Below are positions 12,248 to 23,173 of a DNA stretch of 64,000 nt, in pieces (position 1 is the first letter of the stretch; the number at the start of each line of letters is the position of its first letter). Position numbers and translations under genes: made by a program. Source of the DNA: Chimonanthus salicifolius (Eukaryota; Streptophyta; Magnoliopsida; Laurales; Calycanthaceae); the NCBI GenBank assembly GCA_013350335.1, contig CM023536.1, positions 46,322,314 to 46,386,313 on the forward strand, given 5' to 3'. The notes under the pieces are model-generated. The model did not search any database. It was given only the letters and a program-made list of their open reading frames with translations, and was not told the origin of the DNA.

Positions 12248-12387
12248 TGTTAGAATCTGATAATCCCTTAATCATAAATCACAATACAATGTACATATAT
12301 ACTAAAATACTGCACAAACCCTAATTAGCCCTAAATAGTAAAGGACAAAACTACCCTTAATTAGAAAAGGAAAATACAACTTTAACA
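12248..12387 (-). repeat. 3' LTR of copia-1
   Basis: 140 bp from TG to CA, preceded on the minus strand by the purine-rich TTTGAGGGCGGG (12388-12399), the polypurine tract. Confidence 0.9.
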
Positions 12388-12394
12388 CCCGCCC

Positions 12395-14329
12395 TCAAAC
12401 TCGCGATGTTACAGTGGTAAGTATCGAGAGTTTTCTAAGAAGAAATTGAAAGCGTGTGACAGTGTGGGACTTCATAAAAAAGTCAACCAGCTGCAAGGCA
12501 GAAGTAACAAATGGAAGAGAAAGTGTGCCAATCTGGAGATGATGTTGTATAAAGTGGCAGTCCGACTCAATATGTTTTGTACGCTCATGAAAAACTGAGT
12601 TATACGCAATTTGAATGGCACTCTTATTATCACAATACATGGGAGTAGGAGCAGCAAGAGAAACTCCCATGTCTGCAAGTAACCATCGAAGCCAAACAAT
12701 CTCAGCAGTAGTAGAAGCCATAACTCGATACTCAGCCTCGGCAGAAGAACGAGCAACCACATTCTGCTTTTTGCTTCTCCAAGAAACAAGTGAATCACCC
12801 AAAAATATACGAAAGCCAGTAGTCGATTTGCGATCAGAATGATCACCCGCCCAGCCAGCATCAGAGAATGCACGAAGCTCTAAGGTAGATGACAAGGGAA
12901 GTAACAAACTCTGATATAAAAGTGCCACGAATATAACGCAAAATACGAACAACAGTGGCCCAATGAGTAGTTGTCGGTGAGGAGACAAATTGACTGACAA
13001 TATGAACTGTATAGGCAATGTCAGGCCGCGTTATTGTGAGATAGACCAAACTCCCAACAATAGTGCGATATAGCGTAGGGTCGTCTAAAGACACTCCATC
13101 AGAGGAAGTGTAATGCATATTAAGCTCTAAAGGTGTCGCAACTGGCCTGGTGTCAGAAATACGAGCGCGCAGAAGAACATCTGCAGCATACTTAGATTGA
13201 GAGAGAAGATAATCTTTGGGAGAACAAGCAACTTCTATCCTAAGGAAATATCGCACGGGCCTAAGTCTTTCATCTCAAATTGTTTATGCAACTGTACTTT
13301 CAATTGAGCAATACCATCAAGATGATCACCGGTCAAGATCATATCATCAACATACAAGAGCAAAAGAATACGACCAACCGAGGTGGATCGAACAAAAAGA
13401 GCTGAATCATGAGAACTTGATTAAAAACCAAGAGAAGTAATCATTGTGGAAAACTTTTCAAACTACGCACGAGGTGCTTGTTTGAGGCCATATAATGCCT
13501 TTCGAAGTCTGTATACTTCCCCATGATTATGAGAAACGCCAGGAGGAGGAGTCATATAAACTTCTTCAGAGAGATCTCCATTTAAGAAGGCATTTTTAAC
13601 ATCCATCTGCGACAAACTCCACTTATGAACTGAGGCGACTGCAAGTAAAGTTCGGACAGAAGTCATTTTTGCAACAGGGGCAAAAGTCTCCTCGCAATCA
13701 ATGCTATATTCTTGTGCAATATCCTTAGCAACCAAACGAGCCTTATAGCTCTCCATAGAACCATCAGACTTGGTCTTAATTTTATACACCCATTTACAAC
13801 CAATTGCATGTTTGTCTGGAGGAATATGTACTAAATCCCATGTACTAGTCTTATGCAATGCAGAAAGCTCTTCATCCATAGCTTGTTGCCAAAGAGGATC
13901 ACAAATAGCCTCCTTATAGGAGGTTGGTTCAGACAAAGTAGGAATGGAAGCGAGAAAGGAAGAAAATGAGGAAGAGTAACAAGAATAACCAAAATCATCA
14001 TGAGAATAACCAAAATGAGTTGGAGGCTTACGAACTCTCAAAGGATAGCGGGTAGGAGCAAGATCCACATCATTAGAAGTTGAAGGAGCGTCAGCCGGTG
14101 GAGAGGGAGGATTAATATATGTAGAGGATAAGGCTTCAACAGGAGTAGAACAAGTAGGAGAAACAGTGTTAGGCAATGCAGGCACTTTATCAGACAAATA
14201 AATCATCAACAACAGAGAAAGGATTAATGTAATAGAAAGGAATATGTTCAAGAAAAACAACATGACGAGATACATACAATTTTTGTGCAACAGGATCATA
14301 ACAGCGATATCCTTTTTGTTCCTCACCAT
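12395..14329 (-). pseudogene. Copia-1 reverse transcriptase and RNase H
   Basis: Several frames in series. 14329-13463 carries [52 protein letters not shown] and [14 protein letters not shown]; the next residue after PRA is a stop where W is usual (TAG in place of TGG). The catalytic YVDD is readable near 13340-13350. 13256-12861 holds the RT thumb (TRPDIAYTVHIVSQF). 13018-12395 is RNase H (AFSDAGWAGDHSDRKSTTGF, later SSAEAEYRVMA and CDNKSAIQIA). At least four frame breaks make it inactive. Confidence 0.9.
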
Positions 14330-15659
14330 AGCCTAGAAAAATACACATGGCAGAGCGAGCAGATAATTTAGTGCGCTCACTATGAGGACGAAGCACAAGG
14401 CATGTACAACCAAAAACTTTCAAAGAGAAATAGTCTGGAATTTTACCATATAACCGTTCAAAAGGAGATTTGCCAGAAGTGACGGCAGAAGGAATTGTGT
14501 TGATCACCTGAGTTACGATGAGAACAACTTCTCCCCAAAAGGCACTAGGAACACTCGCAGAAAGTAACAAAGAGCGAGCAGTTTCAATGATATGCCTATG
14601 TTTTCTTTCAGCTACTCCATTTTGCTTGGGAGTGTCAGTGCAGGATGACTGGTGAATGGTTCCATCAGATGCAAGCAATTGAGAGAAATTACCAGAGGTA
14701 TACTCTCCACCCAAATCACCTCTAAAACATTTAATAGTGGTAGAGAACTGGGTACGAATGAATGAACGAAAATTTTGAAAAATAGTAAAGAATTTCGATC
14801 GACGTTTCGTCTAATAAATCCAACAATAACGAGAATAGTCATCAATAAAAGAAACATAATAGTGAGACCCTCCTTTTGTGGCAATAGGAGCTGGTCCCCA
14901 CACATCAGAATGAATTAAATCAAAATGAGTAAGAGATATTGATGAACTATTATTAAAAGGCAATGCAGAAAACTTTGCAAGTTTACATCTACTGCAATCA
15001 GAAATGTCACTACAATGTAAATTTCCTAAAGCTCCTGTAGAGGCTAAAAACTTCAAACGTGAACTAGAAACATGGCGAAGCCTAGAATGCAATAAATAAA
15101 AACTAGAAGAACTGGGACCCAAATGAAAAGACGACAAATCAACTGAAAATATTGCAACATCGGGAACCCGAAGCTGCTCTAACACATATAATCTTCCTTT
15201 TCTACGGCCGGTCCCAATCAGCCTCTTGGAATGAGGATTTTGCACAAAACACGAAGTAGGAGTAAAATTAACAACATACCCAGAATCACACAACTGACTT
15301 ATAGAGATCAAATTAAAAGTAAGATGGGGAATGCAATAAACATCAGAAAGACACAATGGAGAAGACATGATAGAACCAACACCTGCCAATGGCATGGGAG
15401 TACCATTAGCAGTGAGTACAGAAACAGATGAGTGAGAAGGAGATAAAGACGAAAACAAAGAAATATCATTAGACATGTGATGAGTGGCTCCTGAGTCAAA
15501 GACCCAGGTAGTGGGAGAAATACCTAAAGAAGCTGAAGGAGGCAAACCTATGGATGAAGAAGTAGTCGACAATGCATTAGGCTGACGAGAATAAATAAAC
15601 TTCTGCAACTGATTTGCAAGGATGGACAGTGATGGAGTAGAGGATGAAGACTCATTCAT
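14190..15659 (-). pseudogene. Copia-1 protease and integrase
   Basis: 15659-14811 has the protease motif WVFDSGATHHMSND near residue 52, then the GAG_pre-integrase zinc region (LHSRLRHVSSSRL, CSRCKLAKFSALPF), then integrase DVWGPAPIATKGGSHYYVSFIDDYSRYCW. A stop at 14811 breaks the core. 14714-14190 continues with DGTIHQSSCTDTPKQNGVAERKHRHIIETARSLL, including the catalytic E, then [16 protein letters not shown]. Confidence 0.9.
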
Positions 15660-15686
15660 GGGTTGAACAACTGTAGCTGTGCGATG

Positions 15687-16514
15687 CTACTTTGGTGTTG
15701 ACACTTGTTGGTGTTGTCTTTTCATTAAGAAAGGACACTGTGCCTTCCAATGATCCTTCTGCTTATAGTAACTGTAATCAATGGCAAGTCTCCTACCTTG
15801 GCGCTGTCGTGTCTGTGAACTAGAATAAGGTTTGGACGGCACTGTTAAGACAGTTTGATGAGGCATAGATAGAAGACCATTTCCGACATGAGACTTGAGA
15901 CGAATTTCTTCAGCTAAGAGTTCATGAACCACTGCATCGACAGAAGGGAGGGGACTACAATGAAGAATGGAACCTCGAAGTGCCTCAAAATCATCCCGAA
16001 GAGCACTAAAAAACTAAACAAGTCGCCTTGCTTCGCGATAAGTGCAATAAAGGGCGATGGAACTGAGGCCCGCAGGTTCTGTTAATGCAAGTTGGTCCCA
16101 GAAACCAGTCATAACTGAATAAATCTGTTGAATGCTCATATCTCCCTGTTGAACCAAGCAAATGTCATTCTCAAGTTGGCATCTTTTAGCAAAGTTAGAC
16201 TACGTATACAACCCTGCTAAGTGATCCCAAATGGCTTTAGCTGTAGAGAACTTGGCGAGTTGCATACCGATGGAGAGCTCAACAAAATTATTGATCCATT
16301 TGATAATTTTGGAATTATTGGTGTTCCAAGTGCAAAATGATTGAGCATAATCTTTGTCCGCGGTATTCGTGGGAGCAACAATGACCCCAGAAATGTAACC
16401 CCACATGTTCTTTCCCGTAAGAAAATTTTGCATAACATAGGCCCAATAAGTGTAGTTAGTGTCATTCAATTTGACACTGATGGCTCGAAGAGAATCATCA
16501 CGTTCACCGGCCAT
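15687..16514 (-). pseudogene. Copia-1 gag
   Basis: The start MAGERDDSLRAISVKLNDTN at 16514 is followed by YWAYVMQNFLTGKNMWGYIS, typical of copia gag N-termini. The frame stops at 16200; later parts lie in other frames. The zinc knuckle near 15770 reads YSYYKQKDHWKAQC, so two cysteines of CCHC are replaced by tyrosine (TGT to TAT changes), which fits decay by cytosine deamination. Confidence 0.8.
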
Positions 16515-16529
16515 TGTAACTGAATTGTA

Positions 16530-16800
16530 AAGGGGCCTGCGGATTGGGCCGAATTCAAAATGGGGCTGCTGAGTGGGCTTGGTGTAACTGGGCCTGCGTG
16601 TTGGGGTTGCAAACTGGGCCTGCTAACAGGCCTGGTTTAACTGGGCATGCCTGACAAACCAGGCTTGGGCCTGGTGTAACTGGGCCTGCCTGTTGGGGTG
16701 CAAACTGAGCCTGCCTGTTGGGGTGTAAACTGGGCCTGCTAATAGGCCTGGTTTAAGTGGACCTGCCTGAAAAATTGGGCTGAAACCTGTAAATGGGCCC
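16530..16800. repeat. Degenerate short tandem repeats in the copia-1 leader
   Basis: Six copies of a GGGCCTGC-type word recur with TTGGGGT and CAAACTG spacers, giving a minisatellite-like block with units of about 35-40 bp. Just beyond it, the block around 16990-17040 recurs around 17058-17112 (GCCGGGCGAAGGTGTTGA), and ATGGTTTCTTCAAATCT occurs at about 17111 and 17220. Confidence 0.7.
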
Positions 16801-17456
16801 GTTATTCTCAAAACACGGAGAAGAAGGGTGGGCGAGCGTGACGGATCGAGATTGCAGGAAAGAGAAGATCAGGCAGGCAAGTCAGGATGCAGATTAGGCA
16901 ACGGCAGAGCACATCCGGCAGCGGCAAAGCAGATCTGGCAGAGGGAAGGCAGATCTGGTAAAACGGAAGTGAAGAGTCGGGCAGGCGGAAGGATTGTCGG
17001 TGCAGGCGGCTGAAGAGCAGCCGGGCGAAGGTGTTGAGAAAACCGAAGAGCAGTGCATGCGGAAGGACTGTCGGTGCAAGCAGCGGAAGATCAGCCGGGC
17101 GAAGGTGTTGATGGTTTCTTCAAATCTAACAGTGGAAGAAACCAGATCTGGGCGAAGGGTAGTGCGGACGGTGAGATCGGAGTCACGCAGAGGCGGAGAT
17201 CCTCAGGGCGAAAGGGGGCTATGGTTTCTTCAAATCTGACTATGGAAGGAACCCATGCCAAAGACAATGATTTTTGTTTGGTTTTTTTTTTGTTTGCTAC
17301 GGCTAGGAGAAGAGGCGAGTAGGGCGGGAAAGAAAAAACGTGAGAAGGGAAAAGGGCGGCTCAAGCAGGGAGGCAAAACACCACATGCAAAACCCAATCG
17401 AAAATCGAAACACATAAGATCCAAATCCAAAAAAAAATACTGCAAAACTTCCTTAA

Positions 17457-17609
17457 GCTCTCGATACCATGTTAGAATCTGATAATCCCTTAATCATAAA
17501 TCACAATACAATGTACATATATACTAAAATATTGCACAAGCCCTAATTAGCCCAAAGTAGTAAAGGACAAAATTACCCTTAATAAGAAAAGGAAAATACA
17601 ACTTTAACA
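17457..17609 (-). repeat. Copia-1 5' LTR and adjoining PBS
   Basis: The LTR is 17470-17609. Immediately inside it the minus strand reads TGGTATCGAGAGC, the initiator-Met PBS with one extra base. Confidence 0.85.
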
Positions 17610-18126
17610 CGTATCAATTCCCTGTATGAAGAGAGAGGGCCTCACACAGTTGGGTTGATATTATTGTCCTTACAGTTGATTCATCCATGGTTGTTGGCTG
17701 TACTTGAATGGAATATGATGAACGACTATGTGCATTGAGAGATGATAAATAAGAAGTTTGTTCATATTTACAAAATGTGGGCCCTGTATGGCCCATAGCT
17801 TATGCCTACCTAGACCTTTGCTCTGGTTTGGATGATAGTGTCTGATCATTTCTCTATTTTGAGGCAACGACCAAAGCAGTTTAGTGGATGAGTCGATGGA
17901 AGTAACAGTGGCAAAATATTTGTCCAACCAATTATCTTATCAGATCTCCACTTATTTATAAATGGAAAAAAATTAAAATGAATCCATTCATAATCATGTA
18001 AACCCGATTCAAATTGCTTCCAATTGACCCAAGCACATTCAACTATCAACCATACAAGGTCTAGACCCATTTAATCTTTTGGTATTAGTCTCTTTAGTTA
18101 CTTAAATGAGTAACTGGACTCAACTC
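17610..18126. other. Unassigned stretch between two copia elements
   Basis: Short frames only; no domain recognised on either strand. It may be the original genomic sequence left between insertions. Confidence 0.4.
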
Positions 18127-18315
18127 TGAGGGGTTGGCCTAATGGTCAAGAACCTGCACCAGGAAGCAGAGGTATTGTGTTTGATTCACGCTCAGCCCCC
18201 AAAGGGCCACTCCCCCGAGAAGAATCCAGTGTGTATGGATTATTAGGTCTCCACATGCCCTGAAGGATTAGTTAGGTACTCGGATGAGACGCCCGAACAC
18301 CTTTGGTTTTTAAAA
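18127..18315 (+). mobile_element. tRNA-derived SINE-like element
   Basis: It begins GGGGTTGGCCTAATGGTCAAG, a pol III box A-like head, followed about 50 bp later by GTTTGATTCACGCTC, a box B-like word, then a body ending near TTTTTAAAAAATATATA. The same head and body recur at 28577 and 50005. Confidence 0.6.
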
Positions 18316-18383
18316 AATATATATGAACAACTAGACCCAATTTGACTAAAATCCAAAATAGATTAGAAGCAACTTTAACTCAT

Positions 18384-18994
18384 TTAGCAAGCACTCAAAA
18401 CAAATCTGAATAGACCCAAACGGAATACAGCCGGACCTGTTGCCATATCTAGATGAATCCAAGTGCAACGAGTGAAATCATCTACAATTGTTAAAAAATA
18501 TCTAGAACCATTCAAGCAGGGTTGAGAGAAAGGACCCCAAATATCATAATGAATTAAAGCAAATGGACATGCAGTAGTAATAGAACTAGAAGGAAAAGGC
18601 AATCGCTTATGTTTAGCTTGAGGACAAACAACACAAAGCTTATTTTGAGAACATGAAATAAAAGGAAATTCCTTAACTAAAATATGTAAGCTTGGTTTAT
18701 TCAAATGGCCAAATCTGAAATGCCAGAGATCAATAGTAGGTGGTGTGATGATTGCGAGTGCGGATGCGGCATGAAGGTAGTAGAGGCCGTCGTGAGCATT
18801 ACCCTGTCCAATCGTCTTCCTCGTTGACGGGTCCTGAAAAAAGCAATGGTAGAAGAAAAAGTCACCGAACAAGAAGTGGAGGCAGTGAATTTAGTGATAG
18901 AAAAAAGATTAAATTTGAAAGAAGGAACGAACAACACATGCAACGACCCGACCCTACCATTTCCAAGTGTGATATTGTCGGCTTTGGACCCCAC
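18384..18994 (-). pseudogene. Copia-2 GAG_pre-integrase and N-terminal integrase
   Basis: The frames carry LFVPSFKFNLFSITKFTAS (after the protease), LWHFRFGHLNKPSLHILVKE, the zinc cysteines of CVVCPQAKHKRLPF, and HYDIWGPFSQPCLNGSRYFL with the first catalytic D, then VDDFTRCTWIHL. Sequence after this is not integrase, marking the truncation point. One frame change occurs near 18830. Confidence 0.8.
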
Positions 18995-19452
18995 GTGGAC
19001 CTACACAGTCATGTTCTTGGATCCTGGCTCACATGGCCAGGCCCAAAAGGTCTCACACAAGGGAAGGGGGACTTCTATCATATAAACTCCCACCCCACCC
19101 ACCTCACAATCGATGTGGGACTTTGAGGTGGGTGGTGGGTGTTACAATCCACCCCCCTTAAGACTAGAGCAGTCCCCATCTCTGTCACATCACAGAGGTA
19201 GAGGGCCCGCACAGTCCAAGTGTTGAACCGTGCGCTGATACCAATTGTAACGACCCGACCCTACCATTCTCAAGTGTGATATTGTCCGCTTTGGGCCCCA
19301 CGTGGACCCGGACGATTTTGTTCTTAGACCCTGACCCACATAGCCAGGCCTAAAAGGCCTCACAAAAGGGAGGGGGACTTCTCTCATATAAACTCCCATC
19401 CCACACACCTCACAATCGATGTGGGACTTTGAGGTGGGTGGTGGGTGTTTCA
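18939..19452 (-). mobile_element. TRIM element 1 (514 bp), nested in copia-2 protease region
   Basis: Two LTRs of 208 and 207 bp (18939-19146, 19246-19452) with ends TGYAACGACC and TGTTACA or TGTTTCA flank a 99-bp core. The core has a polypurine tract at one end (minus AAGGGGGGTGGAT) and a PBS-like ATTGGTATCAGC at the other. The 5 bp ACACA occurs directly on both sides (18934-18938 and 19453-19457), a perfect target duplication. No coding capacity, as expected for a terminal-repeat retrotransposon in miniature. Confidence 0.9.
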
Positions 19453-19504
19453 ACACATGCTCAAGGGTAATTGCTGATGAAATATGGACGGTCCCAACAT
19501 GAGC

Positions 19505-20029
19505 TGTGACGACCCAACCCTACCCCATTGTGATATTGTCCGCTTTGGGCCCTACCCGACACTAACGATTTTGCTTTGGGCCCTGGCCCACATGGCTAGG
19601 CCTAAAAGGCCTCACAATGGGGAGTGGTTCCCCCTCTCAAATAAAGGCCCCACCAGCCAAGCTCCCAACCAATGTGGGACCTTTGGGTGGGGGTGCTACA
19701 ATCCACCCCCCTTAAGACCAGAGCCATCCCCGACTCTGTCTCGTCACACTGACTGGAGTCCACATATAGGCAAGCAAGTCACACAAGTAGAAAGCCCTCA
19801 CAGTCCGAGTGTTGAACCATGCTCTGATACAACTTGTGACGACACGACCCTACTCAATTGTGATATTGTCCACTTTGGGCCCTAAACGACCCGCACAGTT
19901 TTGCTTTGGGCTCTGGTCCACATGGCCAGGCCCAAAAGGCTTCACAATGGGGAGAGTTGCCCCTCTCAAATAAAGCCCCCACCACCCAAGCTCCCAAATG
20001 ATGTGGGACCTTTGGGTGGGGGTGCTACA
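19505..20029 (-). mobile_element. TRIM element 2 (525 bp), nested in copia-2 protease region
   Basis: LTRs of 196 and 195 bp (19505-19700, 19835-20029) run from TGTGACGAC to TGCTACA. The 134-bp core holds a polypurine tract (minus AAGGGGGGTGGAT) and a PBS-like TTGTATCAGAGC. Flanks TGAGC and TGAGT are a 4 of 5 target duplication. It is related to TRIM 1 but clearly diverged, so a separate insertion. Confidence 0.88.
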
Positions 20030-21261
20030 TGAGTGACATGTGCAGTGGAACCATCGGGAAGGTGCACAGAAGGGGGATTAGGGTATGGGATGTAGGAAGA
20101 AAATAAAGATAAGTAAGAGCACATGTGATTGCTGGCACCAGTGTCAATAATCCAAACAGATTGAGAAGGAACAGAGAGGGCAATACCTGCCAGATGAGCA
20201 CGGGATGCATTGCTACTACCTGGAGAAATCAGAACCAATAACTGAGTATACTGCTCCTAAGTGAGAGGGGGTGGAGTCATATCTAATTGATCGCCAGGGC
20301 GAGGCATCAGCTGAGTAACGAAGGCATGACCACGAGATGGAGCCAGATGGGTTGATGTATCAGACCTTCGAGGAGGATAGCCAATAAGTTTGTAACAGCG
20401 GTCACGGGAGTGTCCATCTCTCCTACAGTGAGTGTAGTGTGAGCGAGTTTTGCGAGTGGAAGGATGACTGCGCTGGGTAGGGCCCCCAAGCGAAGGAATC
20501 TGCTTACCGACCAGAGCCGCGACATCTAGGACAGGAGAGGAGGAGGAATGGATCTCCTACTGCTTGTCCACCTGATGAACTAAATAATAAATCTTCGTGA
20601 TGCATGGAAAAGGATCCACGAGGAGAATCTAACTTTGAAGGGTGGCAAAGCGGTCATGTAGACCCTGTAAGAATTCCATAGCGTGAGTCCACTCAAAAAG
20701 GTTAGCAACGGCTTTCCCATGGTCACAAGTGCACGGGGGCAGAGCAAGAATGGAATTGAGTTCATTCCACATGGTCTTAAGGTGAGTGTAATATGCTGAG
20801 ACTAACAAGTCATCCTGTCTGAAGTGGGTGATAGACTGCGTCAACTGATACAGCAGTGGGGGCATTCGACTAAGAGAAATGTTTGGAGAAATCAATCCAA
20901 ACGTCACGAGCGATGGTTGCATAAAAAACACTGCTGTGAATATCGAAGGAAATGGAGTTGAGAAGCCAATAAATGACTATATCATTGCATCGTTCCTAAT
21001 TACCAAGATCAGGATGGGTAGTTAGTTTGACAAATGTGCCATCCACAAAACCAATTTTGTTTTTGGTGCATAGAGCGATCGTGACGGCTCGACGGCTCGC
21101 AGCCATGTGCCATAATTATCATCACTTAATGGAGGTGAAACGAGAACCATCAAGGGCCTGTTGGAGTGATGTAGAGTGAATGAATTGACGGTAGACACGA
21201 GAGTGGCAGAAGAACCACTACCAGAGGCGAGTGTGGCATCTGAAGAAATGGTAGCCATCAA
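20030..21261 (-). pseudogene. Copia-2 gag, zinc knuckle and start of protease
   Basis: The start MMATISSDATLASGSG is at 21261, followed by PLSDDNYGTWLRAVE, typical of copia gag. 20931-20629 continues (RMPPLLYQLTQSITHFRQDD, SAYYTHLKTMWNELNSI). Around 20400 the knuckle HCRRDGHSRDRCYKLIGYP is readable, and 20238 onward gives the protease VWIIDTGASNHMCSYLSLF. The frame is split by several stops and then by the TRIMs. Confidence 0.85.
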
Positions 21262-22260
21262 AGCGATCAGTATGGATTTGAAGAGTCAAAGCGGCAGTGT
21301 CGTACGGACGGAATAACTGTCGAGGACAGAAGATGAGCTGTGGATGCAGAAAAATGCACAAAGAAAACGTCCAAGCTGCGTGAGTGAGAAGGTAGATCCG
21401 GTCTTGCAGGGACCAGGAAGTAGAGTAGTGAGTAGCAGATCTGAGATTTGGGTGAGGAGCAGAGCCCAAAGGATGGATGCAGCAGAGGAAGATGGAAGGA
21501 TGTAGTGGCGAAAGCAGCAGACACTGCGACACCAGTTCGTCTCAGATCTAAGATTTGGGCACAGACAGCGCCAGCGAAGAAGAATCATCGAAGGCAACAA
21601 GTAGGGATCTGTGCTTGCTCGATTCGACCAGATCCGATGCTGCAACCCCTCCTAGCAAAACTGATTTGAAGAAACACAGGATCTGAAAATCGCAGAAACG
21701 CCGAAAATTCTCCACATCTGGTCGTTTGGAGAAGACACGTGGAGAGTCCAGCCGTGAGAGGCAACGACAATGGCAGATCGGCTGAAACAACAATTGATAG
21801 TGTCTAGAGTTGAAAACTATCAGATCTAGACGAACGGATCTTCTCACAATATCGGTTCGCCGGGCGAACAAGAGGCGCGGCGGCAGCGGCTGTAGAGAGA
21901 TCGGAAGCAGTCCAGATCTAAGAATAGAGCAGATCTTAAAAAAAAACCGCCGGGCTGAAAAACAGATCGAGAGATGGAGATGCAGGGCAGCGACGATTGG
22001 GTAATGTCGATGATGAAAAACCCATTTCGCAGGGCGTCCGAGAAATTGTCGAAGCACTAATCTAAGATCAAAGAGGCGGACGGACACGTCCAATAGAGAG
22101 GCCGGCGGAAGCCGATCTGTTTCGGATCTAGCAATCGCAGGAGTCAAGATAGATCTGGCGTGATTGCCAGATGCAAAAGCCAAGCCAACTGCTCCTGTTT
22201 GGAACCGAGTAGAGATCGGGTGGTGCTTGGTGGCTTAAAAAAAAAGAGATTTTGGGTGAC
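21262..22260 (-). other. GC-rich leader of copia-2
   Basis: Long overlapping frames on both strands (for example 22183-21548 minus) come from high GC content and have no recognisable domain. Position between gag and the presumed 5' LTR makes this the leader. Confidence 0.5.
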
Positions 22261-23090
22261 GATCGAATTAGACTTGATGTCATGTAAAATTCACATAGGA
22301 TTTTGTTCTCTTCCTTTGTTAATTGAGAAATGAAAATGAATATCTTGTATTAATAGAATAATTACAATAAGTAAAAAAAGGAAAGAATATCAATTACATG
22401 TATATATGGAACGAAAAATAAGCACAGATTATGTTCCCTCAAATTAGTGATGCTAATTTAAAAGAGGTCAACTCTAATAATCTTCTACTTAAGAGTCTAC
22501 AAAATATTCAGAATGCACTAATATTGAATTGCATCCTTCTTATAAATCACAATAAAAGATTAAGAAAAGTAGAAAAATAATAATATGAGAGGAGATTTAT
22601 ACGAGGAGGCTTCCATATCGCTATAATCATAGCAAACTTTTGAGACGCTCGAGTTACAGTCTTGGTAAAAAAATGGCAAAATTTTATATTTATCTAATTA
22701 TTTTAATTTTATTAACTTAAATTTAAAACTTTTACTATTATAAATCATTCATTTTATATAACCCTTATATAAAATAAGGGAATCAATAAAAACATCAATA
22801 TGTAAATGATACTTATATACTTTTCCATTATTTTAATCCAACAAAAATAAAATCGATATCTTTATTATAAAAATATCTATCTTTCCATCATTTCCTTAAA
22901 ATAATAAGTGGATCTGAAACTTTCTGCGATGTTTATTAACCCTAAAAATCTAAATTTCTGTGAAATGAAGTCCATATTAAATTCTCATCCTCAAAAACTT
23001 AACCATCTCCAATTTTATGAATACTTCAATAATTTAACACCACATCACTTGACGTAAAATATCTCCTCTATGTCTGTGGTTGGAAAAAGT
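22261..23090. other. AT-rich region upstream of dioxygenase copy 1
   Basis: No coding frame. It may hold remains of the copia-2 5' LTR at its left end and the promoter of copy 1 at its right end. A TATA-like TTAATAAATAG sits at 23110-23120, about 55 bp before the chosen start codon. Confidence 0.4.
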
Positions 23091-23173
23091 TATTGATGAC
23101 ATTACAAGGGTTAATAAATAGTGGGACTAGGCAAAGCCATGCATTGGCCAGGAAGAAACCTCTCTCTCTCTCA

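Larger units (their letters stand above)
12248..17609 (-). mobile_element. Ty1/copia retrotransposon (copia-1), both LTRs present, coding region decayed
   Basis: Two 140-bp direct repeats, TGTTAGAATC...TTTAACA, lie at 12248-12387 and 17470-17609 with 6 differences that I count. Flanks are CCTAT and CGTAT, a 4 of 5 match to a target duplication. Domain order gag, protease, integrase, RT, RNase H on the minus strand is the copia order. Many stops and shifts split the polyprotein. The leader (16515-17469) is unusually long for such short LTRs and holds internal repeats. Confidence 0.93.
18384..22260 (-). mobile_element. Truncated Ty1/copia element (copia-2) invaded by two TRIMs
   Basis: Read on the minus strand: gag (21261-20300), protease and GAG_pre-integrase (20238-18700, interrupted twice) and the first part of integrase, ending near 18400 where the copy stops. 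RT, RNase H and the 3' LTR are missing. A GC-rich leader occupies 21262 to about 22200. I could not fix a 5' LTR; it may lie in 22260-22620. Confidence 0.85.

Noticed and set aside
17614..18070. Possible missing NIP exon 1 beyond copia-1
   Set aside because: Minus-strand frames here show no resemblance to a NIP N-terminus.
18127..18210. Possible tRNA gene
   Set aside because: Box A and B-like words are present, but no cloverleaf pairing was evident and the unit repeats elsewhere with an A/T-rich tail, so SINE fits better.
18939..20029. Simple four-copy tandem array of a 200-bp repeat
   Set aside because: Copies pair into two elements with PBS, polypurine tract and separate target duplications.
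21548..22183. 211-codon minus-strand frame
   Set aside because: GC-rich copia-2 leader with overlapping frames on both strands, low-complexity Ser/Arg/Leu composition and no domain.
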